From an uncultured Bilophila sp. (GTDB lineage Bacteria; Desulfobacterota; Desulfovibrionia; Desulfovibrionales; Desulfovibrionaceae), in contig CAJUHZ010000046.1 in NCBI GenBank assembly GCA_910585945.1, forward strand, positions 1-20,196: a stretch of DNA of 20,196 nt, written 5' to 3'. Below the pieces are notes generated by a model. The model did not search any database and had not been told where the DNA came from. It saw only the letters and a list, made by a program, of their open reading frames with translations. The translations under genes were made by a program, and so were the position numbers. This document shows, piece by piece, positions 6,301-12,412 of this stretch (position 1 is its first letter; the number at the start of each line of letters is the position of its first letter).

Positions 6301-6376
6301 GGGGTCACCTTCCTTGTCAGGCGCGCTTTGACAAGCCGCCCGAACGTGCGTAGTTGAAGCCATACAGGAGGCTGTC

Positions 6377-6751
6377 ATGACCAGCATTACCTTTGATAGC
6401 CTCGGCTACGTCAAGAAACTTGAAGCCGCCGGCTTCACCCGCCAGCAGGCCGAAGCTCAGGCCGACGCCCTGCGCGAGCAGACGGAGGCGCAGGCCGCCG
6501 CCCTGCAAAAGGCGCTGGACAGATACGATGAGGCCAGCCGCAAGGATCTTGCCACCAGGGGCGATCTTCAGGACGTGCGCACGGAACTCAAGCAGGATAT
6601 TCAGGACGTGCGCCTTGAAATGAAGTCCATGGAAATGCGGCTGCTCAAATGGCAGATCGGGCTTGCCGCCGCCATTGGCTCCTTCATGCTTGCCGGTTTC
6701 GGAACGCTTGCCGCCGTTATGGCCAAGGGCTTCGGCTGGCTTGGCTTCTAG
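6377..6751 (+). CDS. DUF1640-like coiled-coil membrane protein, inverted copy
   Basis: A 124-residue product on the strand opposite to the surrounding tail genes. AGGAGG lies about 6 nt before ATG 6377, and a perfect TTGACA box is at 6328-6333 with a poor -10 17 nt later. Its N-terminus T-F-D-S-L-G-Y-V-K-K-L-E-A-A-G-F-T is nearly that of the leftward copy at 2181-2462. The middle is a long coiled coil (about 30-90) containing L-A-T-R-G-D-L, and the C-terminus is a Gly/Ala-rich membrane helix. Its own terminator follows. This is the longest of the four family members here and the only one on the plus strand. Confidence 0.8.
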   Translation: MTSITFDSLGYVKKLEAAGFTRQQAEAQADALREQTEAQAAALQKALDRYDEASRKDLATRGDLQDVRTELKQDIQDVRLEMKSMEMRLLKWQIGLAAAIGSFMLAGFGTLAAVMAKGFGWLGF

Positions 6752-6775
6752 ACGCTGTTTCATGGCTTTTTCCCT

Positions 6776-6798
6776 GCCCCGCTTCTGCGGGGCTTTTT
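6776..6798 (+). terminator. Rho-independent terminator of the rightward DUF1640-like gene
   Basis: The stem GCCCCGC (6776-6782) / GCGGGGC (6787-6793) has a TTCT loop and is followed by five T (6794-6798). It is placed 25 nt after the stop at 6751. On the minus strand no T-tract follows, so the leftward tail transcript should pass through. Confidence 0.9.
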
Positions 6799-6815
6799 GT
6801 CTGCCCTGGCGGGAC

Positions 6816-8015
6816 TCATTTTCCCACATAACACACAAAGGCCAGCGCATAGAACGGGGGGAGATTGGATTCCGCCCCAGTGTGGCCGGCCCATCCGTGC
6901 GTGTGGCCTTTTGAGCCTCCAACGGCCGTTGTGTGCTGACTCGAATAGCCGATTTTGTTTGCTGACTGCGGATCGGCCTGATAGTATCCGTTACTCGCGT
7001 TGTAATCGATCATCCGGTAGCCGTGCGCATGTGCCGGAATTTGCTCACGGGTCAGCGTCGTTTCACCGATTGACAGCCCGGTCAGGAAGATTGCGGCCGT
7101 GCCGCCAGTCGCGCCAGCGGGACGCGTATCAGATACTCCGAGGATCATGCGGTCTCGCAGGTCTGGCAGAGTGCCGCCAAAGCCGTCGCTGCCGCCGTCG
7201 CACAGGATGTAGGCCTCGTCGGCTTCGGTCTCGCCCCAGAAGATCGCACGCCTGCCGTCAGATCCGCCGAACGTCACGTTGTGATACGCATCAACACTGC
7301 CCCGCTTGATGCCAGCGCCAGCCGGGCCACCATCCCCCGAGAATTTCGCAGTGAGTTCTCCTGTAAGATAACTGAAAAAAAGCCCGGTGTAGTTGATTGT
7401 GCTCGGTACGCTGGCATACCCGCCAGCCGCGATTGTATCGCCCTTCCTGACCGGAAAGACGCCAGTCGCCAATACACGCCCACCCGTGCCTGCTCCCAGC
7501 ATCTTCCATGTAGAGGGTTGTTGTATAGCGCCATTAAGCAGTATTCCCGTAGAGATGTATCCTGCCGTTACATTGACTCCAGTTCGTTGCATCAATGAAG
7601 TCGCGACGATAATCCCGTCACGAGGCATCGTGAACGTCTTGCCGTCGGAGTTCAACGGAACAATCGTTCCAATTGATGCATTCGGAAATCTGCTGGCAAT
7701 ATCGGATAACGGAAGCGGTATCCATTTATTTGATACAGTGCCAAGTTTTGAACTGTCAGACCCGAGGTAGGCGCGCCCCCAATGCACCTCTTCTTCTATC
7801 TGCACGCTGGTCGGCAGTACGACACCTCCGCCCCCGCCTCCGCCGCCTCCCCCGCCGGTCCCGCCCGCCGCGACAATCGCCCGGTAGACCTGTTGTTCAA
7901 TCTCCGTCGTCAGGTTTTCGGGTGTGGCGTCCTGCACCGCCTTCACGGCGCGGTACACGTCGGCCTCAAGCTCTGTGGTCAGAGAATCCGGAAGAGGAAT
8001 TTTTGTGACGTTCAT
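6816..8015 (-). CDS. Tail fibre 2 (collar-domain fibre)
   Basis: A 399-residue product; ATG 8015 overlaps the spike stop as ATGA and has AGGAGG upstream. The N-terminus has two copies of a short helical unit (L-T-T-E-L-E-A-D-V-Y-R-A-V and L-T-T-E-I-E-Q-Q-V-Y-R-A-I), then an eleven-glycine hinge (about residues 54-64), a beta-rich middle domain (about 70-240), and the same collar-like block as fibre 1 (59 residues with only about five differences). The tip has H-A-H and H-T-H motifs and ends L-P-P-F-Y-A-L-A-F-V-C-Y-V-G-K. Its position right after the spike is unusual for a fibre, so it may be a side fibre or central-tip protein. It has no inverted silent partner. Confidence 0.8.
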   Translation of the reverse strand: MNVTKIPLPDSLTTELEADVYRAVKAVQDATPENLTTEIEQQVYRAIVAAGGTGGGGGGGGGGGVVLPTSVQIEEEVHWGRAYLGSDSSKLGTVSNKWIPLPLSDIASRFPNASIGTIVPLNSDGKTFTMPRDGIIVATSLMQRTGVNVTAGYISTGILLNGAIQQPSTWKMLGAGTGGRVLATGVFPVRKGDTIAAGGYASVPSTINYTGLFFSYLTGELTAKFSGDGGPAGAGIKRGSVDAYHNVTFGGSDGRRAIFWGETEADEAYILCDGGSDGFGGTLPDLRDRMILGVSDTRPAGATGGTAAIFLTGLSIGETTLTREQIPAHAHGYRMIDYNASNGYYQADPQSANKIGYSSQHTTAVGGSKGHTHGWAGHTGAESNLPPFYALAFVCYVGK

Positions 8016-8764
8016 TGGGGGCCTCCTGTGGAACCGCTGCCCGGCTGCACGCCGGTGTGGGTGTGTCCTGTCTGGCTGATGCCGCCGGCCACCTGATCGC
8101 CGGTGCTCGTGAGGCTGCCGGCAAGGCTGACCGTGCCGGTCATGCTGATGGCGTCGCCCTTTTCGCCGGTGGCGGTCAGGTTACCGGTGATGGTGGTCTG
8201 CGGCGCGTCCAGGGTGATGCTCTCTCCGGCGGAGATGGTCACGCTCCTGTCCGTCTCGATGGTGCAGCCCTCGGGCGCGTGGATGATGATGGTTTTGTCC
8301 TGTTTGATCTCGATCCAGACTTCCGGGGCCCTGTTGCTCACGCTGGCGACGAGCATCCCGTCCGCCTGGTCAAAGCAGCGCATGGAGCCGGGCCGCTGCG
8401 GCTCGGCCGTGCCCACGCCCACAGTGGACGAATCCGCCTTGCAGAAGGAGACCACGCCGATGTCGCCCGGCACGGGGTCGATGACCAGCGCCGCAATGCC
8501 GGCCTGCACGCGGTAATGGGGCATCCGGGGGATGATGGTCATGGGCAGGGCGTTGCCCTGGCCGTCTGTCTGCGCCACCAGCGGCGTGGCGCTCACTTCC
8601 CCGGCCGGAGCGGCGGGACCGCCTGACGTGCAGCTGTCCACCCGCACGAGGGCCGAGGTGTTGATCATCTCCCGGATCTTGCGCTCGATGATGAACTCCA
8701 GCTGATTGAAGGGCGTGGCGGCCGTAAAGGCGTCACGCAGGCCACGGTTTTCGGTATCGCTCAT
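8012..8764 (-). CDS. Baseplate spike protein (gp138/V type)
   Basis: A 250-residue product starting at ATG 8764 with GAGGGGAAG upstream. The N-terminal half has the OB-fold pattern of gp138_N/phage_base_V proteins, with V-R-V-D-S then Y-R-V-Q-A-G-I-A-A-L-V-I-D-P-V-P-G-D-I-G-V-V-S-F. The C-terminal half is a beta-helix-like run (I-I-I-H-A-P-E-G-C-T, then T-I-S-A-G-E-S-I-T-L-D-A) ending in H-T-H-T-G-V-Q-P, a common apex. It would be the membrane-piercing spike attached to the hub. It is separated from the hub gene by the 2.4-kb rightward island. Confidence 0.85.
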   Translation of the reverse strand: MSDTENRGLRDAFTAATPFNQLEFIIERKIREMINTSALVRVDSCTSGGPAAPAGEVSATPLVAQTDGQGNALPMTIIPRMPHYRVQAGIAALVIDPVPGDIGVVSFCKADSSTVGVGTAEPQRPGSMRCFDQADGMLVASVSNRAPEVWIEIKQDKTIIIHAPEGCTIETDRSVTISAGESITLDAPQTTITGNLTATGEKGDAISMTGTVSLAGSLTSTGDQVAGGISQTGHTHTGVQPGSGSTGGPQ

Positions 8765-8803
8765 AGCTTCCCCTCTTGACTTGTTTGCCGGGTTTGTGGC
8801 CTT

Positions 8804-8822
8804 CCTCCGAAAAAAACGGAGG
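8804..8822 (+). promoter_or_regulatory. Hairpin that would mask a ribosome binding site
   Basis: CCTCCG (8804-8809), seven A, then CGGAGG (8817-8822) form a perfect 6-bp stem. The right arm contains the GGAGG that serves the start at 8830. In the transcript the stem would hide this ribosome binding site, so translation may be limited unless the left arm is absent or occupied. No T-tract follows, so it is not a terminator. Confidence 0.5.
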
Positions 8823-8829
8823 GATCCCC

Positions 8830-9195
8830 ATGATGGATCTGAAAACCTTTGTCGAAGAAACACTGTGCCAGATTGCCGAGGGCATCCAGGGGGCGCAAAA
8901 ACGGCTTGAAGGCACCGGGGCAATCATTAATCCGTATTACGTAGTCAGAAGCAATGGTAAGGAACGTCTTGTTGACCCGGCTCAAGGCTTTGAACAAAAA
9001 GATTTGCAAACCGTTTCGTTTGACATCGCTCTCAGCGCAACCAAAGGCGGCAAAGCTGGCGGAGGGTTCGCCGTGACGGTGCTTGCGGCAAATCTGAATG
9101 CGGGCGCTCACAAGGAAAGCTCCGATTCTAGCGTTTCTCGGGTTCGGTTTGAGGTGACCGTTGATCTTCCTCATCAAAACACTGGAGCGCGGTGA
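8830..9195 (+). CDS. Small conserved-type protein of unknown function in the rightward island
   Basis: A 121-residue product; ATG 8830 or the adjacent ATG 8833 can serve, with GGAGGG upstream. The N-terminal helix D-L-K-T-F-V-E-E-T-L-C-Q-I-A-E-G-I-Q-G-A-Q is followed by a Gly/Asn stretch and an alternating beta pattern (V-S-F-D-I-A-L-S-A, G-G-G-F-A-V-T-V-L), ending S-R-V-R-F-E-V-T-V-D-L-P. From memory this layout occurs in many small uncharacterised bacterial proteins (trypsin-co-occurring-like), but I cannot name a function. It is divergent from the spike gene, with 65 nt between the two starts, and looks like a moron gene. Confidence 0.6.
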   Translation: MMDLKTFVEETLCQIAEGIQGAQKRLEGTGAIINPYYVVRSNGKERLVDPAQGFEQKDLQTVSFDIALSATKGGKAGGGFAVTVLAANLNAGAHKESSDSSVSRVRFEVTVDLPHQNTGAR

Positions 9196-9325
9196 AATGT
9201 ACGGTTGGTTCACTTGGCTCATAGCCATAGCAAATGTGGAACTCCACCGGCTCCCCCTTGGGAACCAATCCCTTGAGCTGAAACAGAACGTCCTTTACAA
9301 GCTGGTTTGTTCTTTGAACGAACAT
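9128..9325 (-). CDS. Small hypothetical protein, tail-to-tail overlap
   Basis: A 65-residue frame with a strong AAGGAGG 6 nt before ATG 9325. The product is M-F-V-Q-R-T-N-Q-L-V-K-D-V-L-F-Q-L-K followed by a short beta-like section and an acidic, Gln-rich end. No family is recognised. Its last 68 nt overlap the 3' end of the rightward gene at 8830-9195 on the opposite strand. The ribosome binding site is the main evidence. Confidence 0.4.
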   Translation of the reverse strand: MFVQRTNQLVKDVLFQLKGLVPKGEPVEFHICYGYEPSEPTVHFTALQCFDEEDQRSPQTEPEKR

Positions 9326-9360
9326 CGCATTCCTCCTTTCAACTTGACATTTTCCCCGAT

Positions 9361-9555
9361 TTATGGCGTTGTCGCCACACGGAGCCTCAGAAACTCCTTA
9401 GGACGGTCGCCATTCCGTTTGTCAATGGCTTTTTTCATGCTCTGAGACGTGGTATTCTTGCCGCGTTCGATATTGGCATGGAGTTGGGTAGCGGTAACGC
9501 CCCAGCCGTTCCTAAGCGGTTCTGAGCTCCATGCCTTTCCTTTTGGGCAATGCAA
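9361..9555 (-). pseudogene. Possible remnant of a HigA/XRE-like repressor
   Basis: This 64-codon frame has only a TTG start and no clear ribosome binding site. It contains G-V-T-A-T-Q-L-H-A-N-I-E-R-G-K-N-T-T-S-Q and ends L-R-L-R-V-A-T-T-P, vaguely like the helix-turn-helix and the L-R-L-x-x-x-x-T-T-P ending of HigA-type antitoxins, but with poor helix patterning and a truncated end. It lies opposite and just upstream of the antirepressor, where a phage repressor is often found. It could equally be a chance frame. The rest of 9326-9583 shows only the palindrome at 9537-9561. Confidence 0.25.
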
Positions 9556-9561
9556 AAGGAA
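9537..9561. promoter_or_regulatory. Palindrome in the antirepressor leader, possible operator
   Basis: A 9-bp perfect inverted repeat, TTCCTTTTG (9537-9545) and CAAAAGGAA (9553-9561), with a 7-nt spacer, ends 22 nt before the antirepressor ATG. It could be a repressor operator or, as RNA, a leader hairpin. It is AT-rich compared with its surroundings. No convincing -35/-10 pair is visible beside it. Confidence 0.45.
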
Positions 9562-9583
9562 TCAGAAAATTTAGGAGTTTCTT

Positions 9584-10513
9584 ATGTGTCAACTCTCCCC
9601 TGTCGAGTTTCACGGCGACACCATTTTCTGCATCGACTACCAGAATCAACCCTACACGCCCATGCGTCCTATCGTGGAAAACATGGGCCTTGTCTGGGCT
9701 GCTCAGAGCGTAAAGCTCAACGCCAACAAAGAAAGATGGGGTGTTTCGATGATCGAAACACCTTCCGCTGGTGGAGAACAAAAAATGCTCTCCATGCCCG
9801 TGCGCAAGCTCCCCGCATGGCTGAACAGCATCAACCCCAAGAAGGTACGTCCCGAACTCCGGCCCAAGATTGAGCTTTACCAGGCCGAGAGTGACGACGC
9901 TCTGTGGAACTACTGGATGAACGGCAGGGCCGAGCGCTCCGCTGAACCTGTCGAAAATCCCGACAAGTTGCCCACCCCGGACTCTCCCCTCACCCCCGAC
10001 CAGCAATGCACGTTGCAGGCGCTGGTCAAGGCGCGGGTGGAATCCATACCCAAGGCCGAGCGCCCCAAAGGACTGTACCCGCAGATCTGGAGTCGCTTCA
10101 ACAACCATTTCCGCATCGCCCGCTACTGCCAGTTGCCGCAATCCCGCCTGAGCGAGGCGATTGCGTATCTGGCGCAAATGGACCTTGCTCCGGCCCTCCC
10201 GGGCGCCCGGCTCCCGGCGAATCAGGACAAAGTGCTCTTCCCGGACGAGATGCCCATGCCGGCCGATATCGACAAGCGCCGGGCCCGCATCTGCCGGGAA
10301 CTGTACGAGTTGCAGGAGAAATTCGGTTGCCTAGTTGATGACATCCGCATCTGCCTCAACCCCGGCGGCAGGCTGCTCCGACTCCCGCCCGAGTTGGACA
10401 ACGCGTATGAAACCCTCGCCGCGCTCAACCGCGTCGCTACCGGCGGGGCATACACCGTCCGGCAGGCTATCCTCTCCGCATATCACATCGGAAAGGGACT
10501 GAAGTTCGTGTAG
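9584..10513 (+). CDS. P22-type phage antirepressor
   Basis: A 309-residue product; ATG 9584 is preceded by TTAGGAG. Residues about 5-115 match P22_AR_N: V-E-F-H-G-D-T-I-F-C-I-D, P-Y-T-P-M-R-P-I-V-E-N-M-G-L-x-W-A-A-Q, L-P-A-W-L-N-S-I-N-P-x-K-V-R-P-E-L-R, and A-L-W-N-Y-W. After a Pro-rich linker, residues about 137-200 match P22_AR_C (L-T-P-D-Q-Q-C-T-L-Q-A-L-V, P-K-G-L-Y-P-Q-I-W-S-R-F-N-N-H-F-R-I-A-R-Y). The C-terminal 100 residues are not recognised. Ant proteins bind and inactivate phage repressors to induce prophages. Here the gene lies rightward within the leftward tail operon, an unusual location, and has its own terminator. Confidence 0.85.
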   Translation: MCQLSPVEFHGDTIFCIDYQNQPYTPMRPIVENMGLVWAAQSVKLNANKERWGVSMIETPSAGGEQKMLSMPVRKLPAWLNSINPKKVRPELRPKIELYQAESDDALWNYWMNGRAERSAEPVENPDKLPTPDSPLTPDQQCTLQALVKARVESIPKAERPKGLYPQIWSRFNNHFRIARYCQLPQSRLSEAIAYLAQMDLAPALPGARLPANQDKVLFPDEMPMPADIDKRRARICRELYELQEKFGCLVDDIRICLNPGGRLLRLPPELDNAYETLAALNRVATGGAYTVRQAILSAYHIGKGLKFV

Positions 10514-10543
10514 ATCGCCCAGACGCATCCATTCCCTGTCTCT

Positions 10544-10571
10544 GGCTCCGCTCCGGCGGGGCCTTTCCTTT
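10544..10571 (+). terminator. Rho-independent terminator after the antirepressor
   Basis: GGCTCCGC (10544-10551) pairs with GCGGGGCC (10556-10563), with one G-U wobble and a TCCG loop. The T-rich tail TTTCCTTT follows. It separates antirepressor transcription from the toxin-antitoxin promoter just downstream. Confidence 0.75.
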
Positions 10572-10583
10572 ACGGCACGAATC

Positions 10584-10612
10584 TTGACAAATTTCTGTAC
10601 AGAAACGAGAGT
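10584..10612 (+). promoter_or_regulatory. yefM-yoeB promoter with TGTACA operator
   Basis: A perfect -35 TTGACA (10584-10589) is followed 17 nt later by a weak -10 GAGAGT (10607-10612). Between them is the 14-bp perfect palindrome TTTCTGTACAGAAA (10592-10605), centred on TGTACA. YefM-YoeB in E. coli represses its own promoter through palindromes with a TGTACA core, so this fits autoregulation. Only one such palindrome is seen here. Confidence 0.75.
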
Positions 10613-10631
10613 GTCGAAAAAGGGACATGCC

Positions 10632-10895
10632 ATGAACACCATTTCATACACCGAAGCCCGGCAAAATCTGGCGGCGACAATGGACAGCGTGGTGAGCAGT
10701 CGCGACATTGTGATCATCACCCGCCAGAAGGCGGAGCCGGTGGTCATGATGAGCCTGGAAGACTTCAACAGCATGAGGGAAACAGCATACCTGCTCGGCA
10801 ATCCGGCCAACGCGGAGCATCTGCGCAAGGGCATTGCCGATATTGACGCCGGCCGGACAACGCGGGTCACGCTGGACGATCTGGACAGGCTGTGA
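10632..10895 (+). CDS. yefM: YefM-type antitoxin (Phd/YefM family)
   Basis: An 87-residue product; ATG 10632 begins the family signature M-N-T-I-S-Y-T-E-A-R-Q-N-L-A-A-T-M-D-S-V. Then come I-T-R-Q-K-A-E-P-V-V-M-M-S-L-E-D-F-N-S-M-R-E-T-A-Y-L-L (about residues 31-57) and a flexible C-terminus that should wrap the toxin. A longer frame starting at 10584 would read across the operator and is unlikely. It neutralises YoeB and binds the palindrome at 10592-10605. Its stop overlaps the toxin start by 4 nt (GTGA), giving translational coupling. The pair probably stabilises the prophage or acts as a moron. Confidence 0.92.
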   Translation: MNTISYTEARQNLAATMDSVVSSRDIVIITRQKAEPVVMMSLEDFNSMRETAYLLGNPANAEHLRKGIADIDAGRTTRVTLDDLDRL

Positions 10896-11149
10896 ATATC
10901 GAGCTTTCGGATCAGGCGCGGGAGGACATCGCCCACTGGAACCGCGTTGACCCTGCCCGCACGGCAAAAATCAGGCGTCTGCTCGCGAGCGTCATGGAAA
11001 CGCCGTACAGCGGCCTCGGCAAGCCGGAACCGTTGAAGCACAGTCTTTCCGGCTACTGGTCTCGCCGCATCGACATGGAACATCGCCTTGTCTACAGGGT
11101 GGAGGGGGAAACGCTGCATGTCGTCTCCTGCCGCTATCATTACCGCTGA
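10892..11149 (+). CDS. yoeB: YoeB-type mRNA interferase toxin
   Basis: An 85-residue RelE-superfamily ribosome-dependent endoribonuclease. The GTG start overlaps the antitoxin stop. The core G-L-G-K-P-E-P-L-K-H-S-L-S-G-Y-W-S-R-R-I, then E-H-R-L-V-Y and C-R-Y-H-Y, is essentially canonical. The catalytic positions known from E. coli YoeB (E46, R65, H83, Y84) are all present at the same numbers, so it is probably active. It ends 5 nt from the convergent stop of the baseplate hub gene, with no terminator between them, so toxin transcripts may run antisense into the hub gene. Confidence 0.93.
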   Translation: MNIELSDQAREDIAHWNRVDPARTAKIRRLLASVMETPYSGLGKPEPLKHSLSGYWSRRIDMEHRLVYRVEGETLHVVSCRYHYR

Positions 11150-11154
11150 AAGGT

Positions 11155-12066
11155 TCACAGCTTCCCCCCTGCTCCACTCATGGAGGGGTAAAAGGTGGTC
11201 ATGCGGCTTTCCCACGGGCCCCCTTTGGGATCAAAGGCCGCGAGATCGTGCGTGAGCTTGATGATCCGCCATGTTCCCGAGGCCCTGGGCACGATGCTTT
11301 CCACCTTCACCAGCCCGCCCAGACGGAAGGCCGGATTGTAGAGCGCCTTGAGTTCGATGCCCTCGTTCGACAGCGTGGGGTAGCCGAGCAGTCCCGTGTT
11401 TTTGGTCAGCAACACAGCGTTGCCCCGGCCGCCGCCGGCCTTTGCCCCCGCTCCGCCAGCCGGACTCAGGATCATGGAGTCGTCATCAATGATGAGTTCC
11501 GCGCCGATCTGCCGGGCCGCCGCGCGCGCCTGCGCCACGGGCGAGCCGCTGAACACCGCGTTGCGCAAGGACGTGGTCACCCCGTCGTTCTGAAAGCTCA
11601 GCCCCAGCTTCTTCGCCTGCATGGCGATGAAGTCGGCCGCGGGCTGCGCGCCCTTGATCGCGGACGGCCCCTGCGGAGTGAGCGCACCGAACCAGCCGGT
11701 CATGGCTTCCATGGTGAACGACACATCCGGCGCGGCGTTGAAGTCGGCCGACGCCTGGGTGATCTCGCCGGAAAAGGCGAGGGACAGCCCGGTCTCCTCG
11801 TCTCCGGCGTAGATCTGCACGGCGTTGCGCGCGGTGAAGAGCGGGCGAAAGGCGAGCGTGGACAGTTTTTCCATGTCCTCATAGCGGAGGCCGCGCGCCT
11901 CGATGGTCGCCTTGCAGAAGTCGGGCGGCCCGGTCTTTTCGATGCGCGCCCTGAGCGGCACGCCGGTGATGACCCTGGTGTTGCCGCCGCCGGCGAACTC
12001 CCCGGCGCGGAGCGTGACCCGCGCTTCCAGCCGCTTGAGCGTGAAGGAACCGTTTTCATTCGCCAT
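11155..12066 (-). CDS. Baseplate hub protein
   Basis: A 303-residue product; ATG 12066 overlaps the plug gene by 11 nt. It contains V-P-L-R-A-R-I-E-K-T-G-P-P-D-F-C-K-A-T-I-E-A, then an A-V-Q-I-Y-A-G region followed by F-S-G-E-I-T-Q-A, and a later segment with S-N-E-G-I-E-L-K-A-L-Y-N-P. The C-terminal part has G-T-W-R-I-I-K-L-T-H-D-L. This is the pattern of hub proteins of the gp27/Mu gp44/XkdQ type in plug-containing baseplates. It should sit between the tail tube and the spike at 8012-8764, from which it is separated by the inserted rightward island. A low-complexity Gly/Ala/Lys patch is present at about residues 205-215. Confidence 0.75.
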   Translation of the reverse strand: MANENGSFTLKRLEARVTLRAGEFAGGGNTRVITGVPLRARIEKTGPPDFCKATIEARGLRYEDMEKLSTLAFRPLFTARNAVQIYAGDEETGLSLAFSGEITQASADFNAAPDVSFTMEAMTGWFGALTPQGPSAIKGAQPAADFIAMQAKKLGLSFQNDGVTTSLRNAVFSGSPVAQARAAARQIGAELIIDDDSMILSPAGGAGAKAGGGRGNAVLLTKNTGLLGYPTLSNEGIELKALYNPAFRLGGLVKVESIVPRASGTWRIIKLTHDLAAFDPKGGPWESRMTTFYPSMSGAGGKL

Positions 12067-12412
12067 TGAGCGCCGCCTCGAATTCGGCTGTTTTCAGGGC
12101 TTCCACTTCGTCCGGAGCCAGCCAGAGCAGACGCCAGCGCGTTCCCAGATCGCGCCACTGCGGGGCGGCCTGCCGGTTGGGCTGTGAACGTTCGTCAATA
12201 AAATAGAGCTGGCCGGCAAAGGCGTCTGTCGCCCCTTGCAGGATGCGTTCCCCGGCCTGACAGATCGCGCCCCGCCGGACAGTCGCGCCGCCCACGGCCA
12301 GATCCAGATAGAGCCGCGCCCCGCGCTGGTAGAGAGCGATCGTGCAGTCCTGATCGCCAAGCACGACGAGAAATTCCTGATTGGGCGTCGCTTCCAGAGG
12401 CAGTTCCAGCAT
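12056..12412 (-). CDS. Baseplate plug protein (DUF6983-like)
   Basis: A 118-residue product. ATG 12412 shares a base with the stop of the upstream gene (TGATG). The pattern matches the phage baseplate plug family: N-Q-E-F-L-V-V-L-G-D-Q-D-C-T-I-A-L-Y-Q-R, then L-Y-L-D-L-A-V-G-G-A-T-V-R-R-G-A-I-C, then F-A-G-Q-L-Y-F-I-D. In related myophages this small protein closes the hub lumen and is encoded directly before the hub gene, as here. It ends A-A-L-N-G-E. Confidence 0.75.
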   Translation of the reverse strand: MLELPLEATPNQEFLVVLGDQDCTIALYQRGARLYLDLAVGGATVRRGAICQAGERILQGATDAFAGQLYFIDERSQPNRQAAPQWRDLGTRWRLLWLAPDEVEALKTAEFEAALNGE

